The translations under genes and the position numbers were made by a program. Under the pieces are notes generated by a model. That model searched no databases and was not told the DNA's origin. It worked only from the letters and a program-made list of their open reading frames with translations. DNA of 64,000 nt from the NCBI RefSeq assembly GCF_002575655.3, contig NC_053037.3:324783294-324847293 (forward strand). Reading direction: 5' to 3'. How positions within the stretch are numbered: position 1 is the stretch's first letter; the number at the start of each line of letters is the position of its first letter. This document shows positions 1-11,452 of this stretch, one piece after another. The DNA comes from Aegilops tauschii subsp. strangulata (lineage: Eukaryota; Streptophyta; Magnoliopsida; Poales; Poaceae).

Positions 1-1370
1 TCCAACGTATCTATAATTTTGATTGTTCCATGTTGTTATATTATCTTTTTTGGATGTTTTACAATCATTTTATATCATTTTTGGGACCAACCTATTGACA
101 TAGTGCCCAGTGCGAGTTGTTGTTTTCTGCTTGTTTTTTACATCGTAGGAAATCAACACGAAACGAAGTCCAAACGCAGCGAAACTTTTTGTGCATTCTT
201 TTGGACCAGAAGACTCCAGATGGGCCAGAGAAGCACCTGGGGGTGCCCCGAGGGGGGGTACAACACACCAGGGCGCGCCCGGGCCCCCAGGCGCGCCCAG
301 GTGGGTTGTGCCCAACTCAGTAGCCTCCCGAACCGCCTCTTTGCTCAATAAATACCCCAATATTCCAGAAACCCTAGGGGAGTCGACGAAAATCAATTCC
401 AGCCGCCGCAAGTTCCAGAACCACCAGATCCAATCTAGACACCGTCACGGAGGGGTTCATCATCCTCATTAGTGCCTCTCCGATGATGTGTGAGTAGTTC
501 ATTGTAGACCTACGGGTCCGTAGTTAGTCGCTAGATGGCTTCCTCTCTGTCTCTCTCTCTCTCGTTTGATTCTCAATACAATCGTATCTTGGAGATCCAT
601 ATGATGCAACTCTTTTTGCGGTGCGTTTGTTGGGATCTGATGAACTTTGAGTTTATGATCAGATCTATGTTTTTATCCATGAAAGTTATTTGAGTCTTCT
701 TTGATCTCTTATATGCATGACTGCTTATAGCCTCGTATTTCTTTTCCGATATTTGGATTTTGTTTGGCCAACTTGATCTATTTATCTTGCAATGGGAAGA
801 GGTGCTTTGTGATGGGTTCGATCTTACGGTGCTTGATCCCAGTGACAGAAGGGGAACCGGCACGTATGTATCGTTGCTATTAAGGATAAAAAGATGGGTC
901 TATTTCTACATAAATAGATCTTGTCTACATCATGTCATCGTTCTTATTGCATTACTCCGTTTCTCCATGAACTTAATACACTAGATGCATGCTGGATAGC
1001 AGTCGATGTGTGGAGTAATAGTAGTAGATGCAGGCAGGAGGCGGTCTACTAATCTTGGACGTGATGCCTATATAATGATCATTGCCTGGATATCGTCATG
1101 ATTATTTGAAGTTATATCAATTGCCCAACAGTAATTTGTTTACCCACCGTATGCTATTTTTCTCGAGAGAATCCACTAGCGAAATCTACGACCCCCGGGT
1201 CTCTTCTTTATTATATTTGCCTTTGCATTCTATTTTTATTTGCTTTTATTTTCAGATCTATATTATCAAAAACCTAAAAATATCTTGCTGCAATTTATTG
1301 TTATTTATTTTATCTCGCGTTCCTGCGAGATCTATTTATGCAATCTATCATATTTTATCCCGTCAACTTG
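1..1370 (+). repeat. Partial LTR of a Triticeae Gypsy element (WHAM/Sabrina-like)
   Basis: The window opens a few bases inside an LTR whose family begins TGATACGTCTCCAACGTATC; the first bases here are tccaacgtatc. The segment reads like the solo LTR at 13930-15505 in reverse: the block with the GC-rich gcgcgcccgg, the gatgatgtgtgagtagtt segment, the gatgcatgctggatagc segment and the cccgggtct segment follow in the same order, but with many substitutions, so it is an old copy. It stops at about 1370, where CACTA-like sequence begins. No coding sequence is expected and none was seen. The exact family name is uncertain. Confidence 0.7.
543..563. repeat. TC-rich microsatellite
   Basis: A short, nearly pure CT dinucleotide run lies in the transcribed part of the partial LTR. 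The equivalent place in the solo LTR at 13930-15505 has a GA-rich stretch on the plus strand, so it belongs to the LTR family. Confidence 0.7.
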
Positions 1371-1539
1371 CACTACCGCAGGATGCTGCTAACGCGACAC
1401 TACGATCCGAGACCTTACGACGAAACTATGTGCGATGCAATAATCGCAAACGGTGGTGTAAAAATCTGTCAAAAAGATGCAAAACTTTGCGATGACGGAT
1501 GCATCAAACATGGTTCAGATTTTAGTTGCGTGTGCGATG

Positions 1540-1800
1540 CAGGGCATACGGTTTAGTTCAATTAACTGTTTGCGATGAGGAGGAATAAAAGAAACGGGTA
1601 GCTAGATGAAGGTGTGGGCGATATACAGCATACGGTTTAGTCGGATGAACTGTTTGTGATTAGGCAACACAAAAGAAACGGTCAGCCAGATCAAAGTGTG
1701 TGCGATATACGGCATGCGGTTCACTCGGATGAACTGTTTCTGTTGAGACAAGAGAACAGAAACGGTTCAATATAACAAGATGTGTGTGATACGCGGCAAA
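1540..1800 (+). repeat. Subterminal repeat units of the CACTA-like element
   Basis: At least three diverged copies of a unit built from gcatacggttta, a short spacer, gaactgtttg and then aagaaacgg lie near 1544, 1629 and 1705. Copies also share tgtgtgcgatatac. Such directly repeated motifs near an end are typical transposase-binding arrays of CACTA elements. Confidence 0.55.
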
Positions 1801-2127
1801 CAGGTCTGTAATCAGAAATGTGTGCGAAAACCGATAATAACACAGACGGTTGCTGCTAATAAGACGTGCGGGTTGTGCGATGGGATTGCATAAAGAAGAA
1901 CAACATATATATACACACAATTATAAGGACATGGTTGCATAACCAAATTAAACATCCACTTACATAGGTGGCAACTACAACCATGGCATTTGCACACACC
2001 AAAGTAAACTATTACATGCATAATTACATAGGTGGCTACTACACACATGACATTTCCACACACCAATAAAGTAAACTATATTATTACATGCATGATTAAC
2101 TAGCATAAACGATCATCTGATCATCGT

Positions 2128-2817
2128 CTACTTCTTGTTACTCTTGCTCTCGTTGTGGCTCGATCCGGGCTCGTCGATTTGGGTGACGAGGCACTTCCTC
2201 ATGTCAACGATCTGCCTGTGCATCTCGTAGCATGTCTACACGTTCTTGGCCGCGAACCTGAGGTGAGTTTCATCCAGTTGCCGCATCCAGGCCCTGTGCC
2301 AGGATACGGGACTTGTTCTCTGGGCATCTTGCTTCATCTTTTCGTAGTAGGGGTCGATGATGGCCGAGGCAAGTTCAACCAGGGAGTCCTTTGTGCTGCC
2401 CCAGACCCTGTAGTGCTCATGGATTTCGACAAGGTTCTTGCAGTCCAAGCCCGTAACCCTGAGCGCTTTTACATCATCGGTGGTTTCCACCGTGGAGAAC
2501 TTGTAATCGGTGTTGTTGACAAACCTGTTGAAATGGTCGCAAGGCTCTATGGCCATGCAGTAGTGGTAGATGAGGACATGATGGCGCACGAACAGCTGGG
2601 CAGCGGCAACCTTCTGATCTATGCCGGGACGACCAGCGGTGTACTGGACGTCGATGCCGACCACCTTGTACTTGTCTCGAGCAAGCAACTGCTCAACGCT
2701 GTTGATGTAGTTGTCCACCACGGCTGGGTCGATGGTGTACACCACCGAGAGATCCGTCTCCCTCGCGTGGGTCTCCACTCTATGCTCCCCGAACTCCATT
2801 GGAGCGCCGCAAGACAT
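2128..2817 (-). pseudogene. Captured DEDD-type 3'-5' exonuclease-like gene, degenerate
   Basis: The minus-strand frame from the ATG at 2815-2817 to the TAG at 2128-2130 has 229 amino-acid positions and one internal amber at codon 194 (2236-2238). The frame continues sensibly on both sides of the amber, so it looks like a point mutation. The layout resembles the plant Werner-like exonuclease family of the RNase H fold: a strand with GIDVQ (residues 54-58) where active enzymes have D-x-E, an aspartate region near 114-115, and a last motif AAKNV just before the amber where an aspartate is expected. Two catalytic positions therefore appear changed (E to Q at 58, D to N at 192), implying no exonuclease activity even with readthrough. 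The frame is open upstream to 3021, but MSCGAP at 2817 is the more natural start. A low-complexity tail ends in KSNKK. Role in the transposon is unknown. Confidence 0.6.
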
Positions 2818-3010
2818 CCCCTCTCTATGTGTCGTCGTGGATGTGCTTGTTGTGTTGTGGGGCGTGATCGAAAGGTTGAAGAGACTGAGGTTATGATGGT
2901 CGCGGGAATTAAAGGGGAAGCCGGACGGCCAGGAATATCGGCAGGCTCTGATGGCAGTTCTAATGTGCAGCGCGTAACTCCAACATGCCGCACGTAAATG
3001 CATCGCGTGG

Positions 3011-3561
3011 TGATAACCCACAAGTATAGGGGATCACAACAGTTGTCGAGGGTAGAGTATTCAACCCAAATTTATAGATTCGACACAAGGGGAGCCAAAG
3101 AATATTTGAAGGTATTAGCAGCTAAGTTGTCAATTCAACCACACCTGGAGATTAATTATCTACAACAAAGTGATCAGTAGCAAAGTAGTTTGATAGTTTT
3201 GATAATAGTAACGGTAATGGTAACAGTGATAGCGGTAATTTTGTAGCAAGTGTAACAGTGATGATAACAGTAGTAACTTAGCAAGAATAATATGAGATAA
3301 ATTCGTAGGCATTGGATCGGTGACTTGTTGGATGATATTCATCATGAGACAGTTATAACCTAGGGCGATACGGCACTAGCTCCAGTTCGTCAATATAATG
3401 TAGGCATGTATTCCGTAAATAGTCATACATGCTTATGGAAAGAACTTGCATGACATCTTTAGCCGTACCCTCCCGTGGCAGCGGGGTCCATATTGGAAAC
3501 TAAGGGATATTAAGGCCTCCTTTTAATAGAAAACCAGAACAAAGCATTAACACATAGTGAA
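3011..3561 (-). repeat. Element B 3' LTR, first part
   Basis: This is the LTR's element-sense 3' portion. It starts tgataacccacaag and is split at 3561 by the Angela insertion; the rest resumes at 33891. A degenerate taacagt/ggtaa run at 3196-3282 belongs to the LTR. The TSD gtgaa is at 3557-3561. Summing both parts gives about 1.40 kb. Confidence 0.75.
3196..3282. repeat. Degenerate GTAACA-type short tandem repeat inside the LTR
   Basis: Imperfect repeats of gtaacagt, gataacagt and gataatagt run over about 85 bases. This is low-complexity sequence belonging to the element B LTR. Confidence 0.5.
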
Positions 3562-5239
3562 TGTTGGGGAATGTAGTATTTCAAAAAATTTCCTACGATC
3601 ACGCAAGATCTATCTAGGAGAAGCATAGCAACGAGCGGGGAGAGTGTGTCCACGTACCCTCGTAGACCGAAAGCGGAAGCGTTTTGTAACACGGTTGATG
3701 TAGTCGAACGTCTTCGCGATCCAACCGATCCAAGTACCGAACGTACGATACCTCCGTGTTCAGCACGATGATAGTTCCATCAGCATGACGGCGTGGCGAT
3801 GGTGATGATGAAGTTACCGGCGCAGGGCTTTGCCTAAGCACTACAACGATATGACCGAGGTGTGTAACTATGCAGGGGGGCACCGCACACGGCTAAGAGA
3901 AGACTTGGTGTGCCTTTGGGGTGCCCCCTCCCACGTATATAAAGGAGGGGGGAGGAGGAGGCCGGCCTAAGGGGGGTGCGCCAAGGGGGGGTCCTACTTG
4001 GACTCCTAGTCCAAGTAGGATTCAGCCCCCCTCCTTCCTTCCACCGGAGAGGGAAAAGGGGAAGGGAGAGAGGGAGAAGGAAAGTGGGGGGCCGGCCCCC
4101 TCCCCTAGTCCAATTCGGCTTGGGTAAGGGGGCCTCTTACGTGGCCTCTCTCCTCTCCTCCAATAAGGCCCAATAGGCCCAATACTTCTCCGAGGGGTTC
4201 CGGTAACCTCCCGGTGCTCCAAAAAAATGCCCGAATCACTCGGAACCATTCCGACGTCCGAATGCAACCTTCCAATATATGAATCTTTACCTCTCGACAT
4301 TTCGAGACTCCTCGTCACGTCCGTGATCTCATCCAGGACTCCGAAGAAACTTCGGTCATCAAATCACATAACTCATAATACAAATCGTCATCGAACGTTA
4401 AGCGTGCGGACCCTACGGGTTCGAGAACTATGTAGACATGACCGAGACACATCTCTAGTCAATAACCAATAGCGGAACCTGGATGCTCATATTGGCTCCT
4501 ACATATTCTACCAAGATCTTTATCGGTCAAACCGCATAACAACATACGTTGTTCCCTTTGTCATCGGTATGTTACTTGCCCGAGATTCGATCGTCGGTAT
4601 CCTCATACCTAGTTCAATCTCATTACCGGCAAGTCTCTTTACTCGTTCCGTAATGCATCATCCCACAACTAACTCATTAGTCACATTGCTTGCAAGGCTT
4701 ATAGTGATGTGCATTACCGAGAGGGCCCAGAGATACCTCTCCGATACATGGAGTGACAAATCCTAATCTCGATCTATGCCAACTCAACAAACACCTTCGT
4801 TGACACATGTAGAGCATCTTTATAATCACCCAGTTATGTTGTGACGTTTGATAGCACACAAGGTGTTTCTCCGGTATTTGGGAGTTGCATAATCTCATAG
4901 TCAGACGAACCTGTATAAGTCATGATGAAAGCAATATAGTAAAACTAAACGATCATTATGCTAAGCTAACGGATGGGTCTTGTCCATCACGTCATTCTCT
5001 AATGATGTGATCCCGTTCATCAAATGACAACATATTTCTATGGTCGGGAAACTTAACCATCTTTGATTAACGAGCTAGTCAAGTAGAGGCACACTAGGGA
5101 CATTCTGTTTGTCTATCTATTCACACATGTACTAAATTTCCGGTTAATACAGTTCTAGCATGAATCATAAAAATTTATCATGATAGAAGGAAATGTAAAT
5201 AACAACTTTATTATTGCCTCTAGGGCATATTTCCTTCAG
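3562..5239 (-). repeat. Angela-like 3' LTR (left copy)
   Basis: 1678 bp. It begins tgttggggaatg and ends catatttccttca on the plus strand. Compared with the other copy it lacks a block of roughly 40 bases after tcagcacgatga (about 3770), where 10690-10745 has additional sequence. It contains a purine-rich block at about 4044-4085. Confidence 0.85.
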
Positions 5240-5255
5240 TCTCCCACTTGCACTA
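5240..5255 (-). promoter_or_regulatory. Polypurine tract of the Angela-like element
   Basis: Directly next to the 3' LTR, the element strand reads AAGTGGGAGAC before TGAAGG, the expected plus-strand primer position. Confidence 0.7.
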
Positions 5256-5271
5256 GAGTCAATAATCTAGA

Positions 5272-7178
5272 TTACAAAGTAATGATTCTAACACCCATGG
5301 AGTCTTGGTGCTGATCATGTTTTGCTCGTGGAAGAGGCTTAGTCCACGGGTTTGCAACATTCAGATCCGTATGTATTTTGCAAATCTCTATGTCTCCCTC
5401 CTTGACTTGATCGCGGATGGAATTAAAGCGCCTCTTGATGTGTTTGGTTCTCTTGTGAAATCTGGATTCCTTTGCCATGGCTATTGCTCCAGTATTGTCA
5501 CAAAAGATTTTCATTAGACCCGATGCACTAGGTATCACACCTAGATCGGATATGAACTCTTTCATCCAGACTCCTTCATTTGCTGCTTCTGAAGCAGCTA
5601 TGTACTCCGCTTCACACGTAGATCCCGCCACGACGCTTTGCTTGGAACTGCACCAACTGACAGCTCCACCATTCAATATAAATACATATCTGGTTTTTTG
5701 ACTTAGAGTTATCCGGATCAGTGTCAAAGCTTGCATCGACGTAACCATTTACGACGAGCTCTTTGTCACCTCCATAAACGAGAAACATATCATTAGTCCT
5801 TTTCAGGTATTTCAGAATGTTCTTGACCGTTGTCCAATGATCCACTCCTGGATTACTTTGGTACCTCCCTGCTAAACTAATAGAAAGGCACACATCAGGT
5901 CTGGCACACAGCATTGCATACATGATAGAACCTATGGCTGAGGTATAGGGAAGGACTTTCATTTTCTCTCTATCTTCTGCAGTGGTCGGGCATTGAGTCT
6001 GACTCAACTTCACACCTTGTAACACAGGCAAGAACCCTTTCTTTGACTGGTCCATTTTGAGGTTCTTCAAAAGTTTATCAAGGTCTGTACTTTGGGAAAG
6101 TCCAATTAAGCGTCTTGATCTATTTCTATAGATCTTGATGCCCAATATAAGCATCTTCACCGAGGTCTTTCATTGAAAAATTCTTATTCAAGTATCCTTT
6201 TATGCTATCCAGAAATTCTATATCATTTCCAATTAACAATATGTCATCCACATATACTATCAGAAATGCTACAGAGCTCCCACTCACTCTCTTGTAAATA
6301 CAGGCTTCTCCAAAAGTCTGTATAAAACCATATGCTTTGATCACACTATCAAAGCGTATATTCCAACTCTAAGAGGCTTGCACCAGTCCATAAATGGATT
6401 GCTGGTGCTTGCACACTTTGTTAGCACCTTTAGGATCGACAAAACCTTCTGGTAGCATCATATACAACTCTTCTTTAAGATATCCATTAAGGAATGCAGT
6501 TTTGACATCCATTTGCAAAATTTCATAATCATAAAACGCGGCAATTGCTAACATGATTCGGACAAACTTAAGCATCGCTACGGGTGAGAAGATCTCATCG
6601 TAGTCAACTCCTTGAACTTGTCGAAAACCTTTCGCAGCAAGTCGAGCTTTGTAGACAGTAACATTACCATGAGTGTCAGTCTTCTTCTTGAAGATCCATT
6701 TATTCTCTATGGCTTGCCAATCATCGGGCAAGTCAAACAAAGTCCACACTTTGTTCTCATACATGGATCCCATCTCAGATTTCATGGGCTCAAGCCATTT
6801 CGCGGAATCTGGGCTCTTCATCGCTTCCTCATAGTCCGTAGGTTCATCATGGTCAAGTAACATGACCTCCAGAACAGGATTACCGTACCACTCTGGTGCG
6901 GACCTTACTCTGGTTGACCTACGAGGTTCGGTAGTAACTTGATCTAAAGTTTCATGATCATCATCATTAGCTTCCTCACTAATTGGTGTAGGAATCACTG
7001 CAACTGATTTCTGTGATGAACTACTTTCCAATTCGGGAGCAGGTACAATTACCTCATCAAGTTCTACTTTCCTCCCACTCACTTCTTTCGAGAGAAACTC
7101 CTTCTCTAGAAAGGATCCATTCTTAGCAACGAATATCTTGCCTTCGGATCTGTGATAGAAGATGTACCCAACAGTCAC
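5272..7178 (-). pseudogene. pol: Angela-like Copia reverse transcriptase and RNase H
   Basis: The reading is spread over several minus-strand frames: 6369-7178, 6126-6344, 5612-6160 and 5272-5748. The first holds the RT start with KARLAAKGF and the MDVKTAFLNG motif, ending at a stop just after IYGLVQAS. The second has the catalytic YVDDILL at about 6250. The last has the Copia RNase H region, with SWCSSKQ, AEYIAASEA and CDNTGAIAMA. At least one stop and two frameshifts separate these parts, so no functional polyprotein is possible. Domain order (integrase before RT) is diagnostic of Copia. Confidence 0.85.
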
Positions 7179-7243
7179 CTTTGGGTATCCTATGAAGACA
7201 CATTTCTCCGATTTGGGTTCGAGCTTGTCAGGCTGAAGCTTTT

Positions 7244-8345
7244 TTACATCAGCATCGCAGCCCCAAATTTAAGAAACGACAGCTTAGGTTCCTTGCCAAA
7301 CCAGAGTTCATATCGTGTCGCCTCAATGGATTTAGATGGTGCCCTATTTAACGTGAATGCAGTCGTCTCTAAAGCATAACCACAAAACGATAGTGGTAAA
7401 TCGGTAAGAGATATCATAGATCGCACCATATCTAATAAAGTACGGCTACGACATTCAGACACACCATTACGTTGTGGTGTTCCAGGTGGCTTGAGTTGCG
7501 AAACTATTCCACATTGTTTCAAATGAAGACCAAACTCATAACTCAAATATTCACCTCCACGATCAGATCGTAGAAACTTTATTTTCTTGTTACGATAATT
7601 TTCCACTTCACTCTGAAATTCTTTGATCTTTTCAAATGTTTCAGACTTATGTTTTATTAAGTAGATATACCCATATCTGCTCAAATCATCTGTGAAGGTC
7701 AGAAAATAACGATACCCACCGTGAGCCTCAACACTCATTGGACCGCATACATCAGTATGTATTATTTCCAATAAGTCAGTTGCTCGCTCCATTGTTCCGG
7801 AGAACAGAGTTTTAGTCATCTTGCCCATGAGGCATGGTTCGCAAGCATCAAGTGATTCCAAAAGTCCATCAGCATGGAGTTTCTGCATGCGCTTTACACT
7901 AATATGACCTAAACGGCAGTGCCACAAATAAGTTGTACTATCATTATTAACCTTGCATCTTTTGGCTTCAATATTACGAATATGTGTATCACTAAAATTG
8001 AGATTCAATAAAAATAGACCACTCATCAAGGGTGCATGACCATAAAAGATATTACTCATATAAATAGAACAACCATAATTCTTTGATTTAAATGAATAAC
8101 CGTCTCGCATCAAACAAGATCCAGATATAATGTTCATGCTCAACGCTGGCACCAAATAACAATTATTCAGGTCTAAAACTAATCCCGAAGGTAGATGTAG
8201 AGGTAGCGTGCCAACGGTGATCACATCGACTTTGGAACCATTTCCCACGCGCATTGTCACCTTGTCCTTAGCAAATCTTCTTTTAATCCTAGCCCCTGTT
8301 TTGAGTTGCAAATATGAGCAACAGAACCAGTATCAAATACCCAAG
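7244..8345 (-). pseudogene. pol: Angela-like protease and integrase
   Basis: The aspartic protease motif FDTG lies near 8325 at the end of one frame; the rest of the protease and the integrase lie in another (7244-8311), so a frameshift separates them. The integrase has the zinc-binding H-H-C-C pattern (WHCRLGH then CEPCLMGK). Its core shows the catalytic acidic residues in HTDVCG, LRSDRGGEY and NGVSEC. The frame ends in the linker before RT. Confidence 0.85.
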
Positions 8346-9234
8346 TACTACTACGAGCATTAGTAAGGTACACATCAATAACATGTATATTAAATATACC
8401 TTTCAGTTTGCCATCCTTCTTAACCGCCAAATACTTGTGGTAGTTCCACTTCCAATGACCAGTCCCTTTGCAGTGGAAGCACTCAGTCTCAGGGTTAGGT
8501 CTAGACTTGGGTTTCTTCACTTGAGCAGCAACTTGCTTGTCGTTCTTCTTGAAGTTCCCCTTCTTCCCTTGGCCCTTTTTCTTGAAACTAGTGGTCTTGT
8601 TAACCATCAACACTTGATGCTCCTTCTTGATTTCTACCTCCGTAGACTTTAGCATCGTGAAGAGCTCGGGAATTGTCTTATCCATCCCTTGCATATTATA
8701 GTTCATCAAGAAGCTTTTGTAGCTTGTTGGCAGTGATTGAAGAACTCTGTCAATGACACTATCATCAGGAAGATTAACTCCCAGCTAAGTCAAGTGGTTG
8801 TGGTACCCAGACATTCTGAGTATATGTTCACTGACAGAACTATTCTCCTCCAACTAGCAGCTATAGAACTTATTGTAGACTTCATATCTCTCAATTCGGG
8901 CATTTGCTTGAAATATTAACTTCAACTCCTGGAACATCTCATATGCTCCATGACGTTCAAAACGTCGTTGAAGTCACGATTCTAAGCCATAAAGCATGGC
9001 ACACTGAACTATCGAGTAGTCATCAGCTTTGCTCTGCCAGACGTTCATAACGTCCAGTGTTGCTCCTGCAGCGGGTCTTGCACCTAGCGGTGCTTCCAGG
9101 ACGTAATTCGTTTGTGCAGCAATGAGGATAATCCTCAAGTTACGGACCCAGTCCATGTAATTGCTACCATCATCTTTCAACTTAGCTTTCTCTAGGAACG
9201 CATTAAAATTCAAGGGAACGGTAGCACGGGCCAT
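8346..9234 (-). pseudogene. gag: Angela-like gag
   Basis: The gag start is the ATG at 9234 (MARATVPLNF), with the typical MDWVRNLR segment. The first frame stops at 8974; the next third of gag (8710-8973) is interrupted by stops. The C-terminal frame 8257-8709 carries a basic KKKGQGKKG stretch and a zinc knuckle. That knuckle reads C-x2-C-x4-H-x4-Y, so the last zinc ligand is tyrosine instead of cysteine (about 8440). Confidence 0.8.
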
Positions 9235-10466
9235 TGATCTACAACAACATAGACATGCAAATACTATCCGGTACTAAGTTCATGATAAATTAAAGTTCAA
9301 TTAATCATATTACTTAAGAACTCCCACTTAGATAGACATCCCTCTAGTCATCAATATCAACTAAACCATGTCCGATCATCACGTGAGATGGAGTAGTTTT
9401 GAATGGTGAACATCACTATGTTGATCATATCTACTATATGATTCATGTTCGACCTTTCGGTCTCAGTGCTCCAAGGCCATATCTGCATATGCTAGGCTCG
9501 TCAAGTTTAACCCGAGTATTCTACACGTGCAAAACTGGCTTGCACCCGTTGTATGTGAACATAGAGCTTATCACACCCGATCATCACGTGGTGTCTCGGC
9601 ACGACGAACTGTAGCAACGGTGCATACACAGGGAGAACACTTATACCTTGAAATTTAGTGAGAGATCATCTTATAACCGCCGTACTAAGCAAAATAAGAT
9701 GCATAAAGGATAAACATCACATGCAATCAAAATATGTGACATGATATGGCCATCATCATCTTGTGCCTTTGATCTCCATCTCCAAAGCACCGTCATGATC
9801 TCCATCGTCACCGGCTTGACACCTTGATCTCCATCGTAGCATCATTGCCGTCTCGCCAACTATTGCTTCTACGACTATTGCTAACGCTTAGTGATAAAGT
9901 AAAGCAATTACATGGCGATTGCATTTCATAAAATAAAGCGACAACCATAGGGCTCCTGCCAGTTGCCGATAACGGTTACAAAACATGATCATCTCATACA
10001 ACAATTTATATCTCATCACGTCTTGACCAAATCACATCACAACATGCCCTGCAAAAATAGTTAGACGTCCTCTACTATGTTGTTGCAAGTTTTACGTGGC
10101 TACTATGGGCTTCTAGCAAGAACCGTTCTTACCTACGCATCAAAACCACAAAGATTTTTCTCATCATGTCTTGACCATATCACATCACAAAGATTTTACG
10201 TGGCTGCTACGCTGTTTTAACCTCCAACAAGGACCGGCCGTAGTCAAACTCGATTCAACTGAAGTTGGAGAAACTGACACCCACTAGCCACCTGTGTGCG
10301 AAGCACGTCGGTAGAACCAGTCTCATGAACGCGGTCATGTAATGTCGGTCCGGACCGTTTCATCCAACAATACCACCAAATCAAAGTAAGACATTGGTGG
10401 TAAGCAGTATGACTATTATCGCCCACAACTCTTTGTGTTCTACTCGTGCATATAACATCTATGCAT
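9235..10466 (-). other. Untranslated leader of the Angela-like element
   Basis: About 1.2 kb between the primer-binding site and gag, with no convincing ORF. Two short motifs recur: tcttgacca followed by atcacatcacaa (about 10020 and 10170) and ttttacgtggct (about 10090 and 10195), suggesting an old internal duplication of about 110-150 bases. Confidence 0.7.
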
Positions 10467-10485
10467 AGACCTGGCTCAGATGCCA
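10467..10485 (-). promoter_or_regulatory. Primer-binding site (initiator tRNA-Met type)
   Basis: Next to the 5' LTR end the element strand reads TGGCATCTGAGCCAGG, two changes from the TGGTATCAGAGC complementary to plant initiator tRNA-Met. It fixes the orientation of the element. Confidence 0.8.
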
Positions 10486-10486
10486 C

Positions 10487-10930
10487 TGTTGGGGAACGTA
10501 GTATTTCAAAAAAATCCTACGACCACGCAAGATCTATCTAGGAGAAGCATAGCAACAAGCCGGGAGAGTGTGTCCACGTACCCTCGTAGACCGAAAGAGG
10601 AAGCGCTTAGTAACGCGGTAGATGTAGTCGGACGTCTTCATGATCCAACCGATCCAAGTACCGAACGTACGGTACCTCCGTGTTCAGCACACGTTCAGCA
10701 CGATGATGTCCCTCGAGCTCTTGATCCAGTTGAGGATGAGGGAGAGTTCCGTCAGCACAACGGCGTGGCGACGGTGATGATGAAGTTATCGGCGCAGGGC
10801 TTCGCCTAAGCACTACAACGATATGACCGAGGTGTGTAACTGTGGAGGGGGTCACCGCACACGGCTAAGAGAAGACTTGGTGTGCCTTTGGGGTGCCCCC
10901 TCCCACGTATATAAAGGAGGGGGAGGAGGA
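10487..10930 (-). repeat. Angela-like 5' LTR, first part
   Basis: Begins tgttggggaacg and is interrupted after 10930 by the F1 insertion. The remainder is at 32612-33885. The TSD of F1 (gagga) is 10926-10930. Confidence 0.85.
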
Positions 10931-11409
10931 TGAGGGAGTCCTGGATTAAGGGGTCCTCGGGCGTCCGGCCTGTTGGATATGGGCCGGACTGATGGGCTGT
11001 GAAGATACAAGACCGAAACTCTCACCCATGTCCGGTTGGGACTCTCCTTGGCGTGGAAGGCAAGCTTGGCGCCCGGATATGAAAATTCCTTTCTCTATAA
11101 CCGACTTTGTACAACCCTAGTCCCCTCCGGTGTCTATATAAACCGGAGGGCTTAGTCCGTAGAGGCAAGAATCATAATCATAGTCATATAGGCTAGACTT
11201 CTAGGGTTTTAGCCATTACGATCTAGAGGTAGATCAACTCTTGTAATACTCATATTCATCAAGATCAATCAAGCAGGAAGTAGGGTATTACCTCCATAGA
11301 GAGGGCCCGAACCTGGGTAAACATTGTGTCCCCAATCTCCTGTTACCATCGACCTTAGACGCACAGTTTGGGACCCCCTACCAGAGATCCGCAGGTTTTG
11401 ACACCGACA
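10931..11409 (+). repeat. F1 5' LTR
   Basis: 479 bp, TG...CA termini. It is followed by ttttgctttcatcgag, where F2 has TTGGTGCTTTCATTGAG (read on its own strand), probably the primer-binding site; the primer tRNA was not identified. Confidence 0.85.
11133..11143 (+). promoter_or_regulatory. TATA box of the Fatima-like LTR
   Basis: The sequence tctatataaac lies inside a short inverted pair, ctccggtgt ... accggaggg. The same box is present in the other Fatima-like LTRs: about 32332 (plus), 13852 and 24989 (minus). Confidence 0.7.
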
Positions 11410-11452
11410 TTTTGCTTTCATCGAGAGTTCCGCTGTGACGTCAAAGACATGA

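Larger units (their letters stand above)
1371..3010. mobile_element. Probable CACTA-like DNA transposon, truncated
   Basis: The segment starts with cactaccgca directly after LTR sequence, the kind of terminus expected of a CACTA element. The next 450 bases carry several diverged copies of a short motif, as in CACTA subterminal regions. The right end has no matching tagtg terminus: element B starts at 3011 and probably cut into this transposon, so its other end should lie beyond element B. No transposase was seen. The only sizeable gene-like feature is the exonuclease-like pseudogene at 2128-2817. The CACTA assignment rests on the terminus and repeats alone; another class with captured DNA remains possible. 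Confidence 0.5.

Noticed and set aside
2155..2997. Plus-strand open frame of 280 codons
   Set aside because: It is the reverse shadow of the exonuclease-like gene; the minus frame has recognisable fold motifs and a natural start and end, this one has none.
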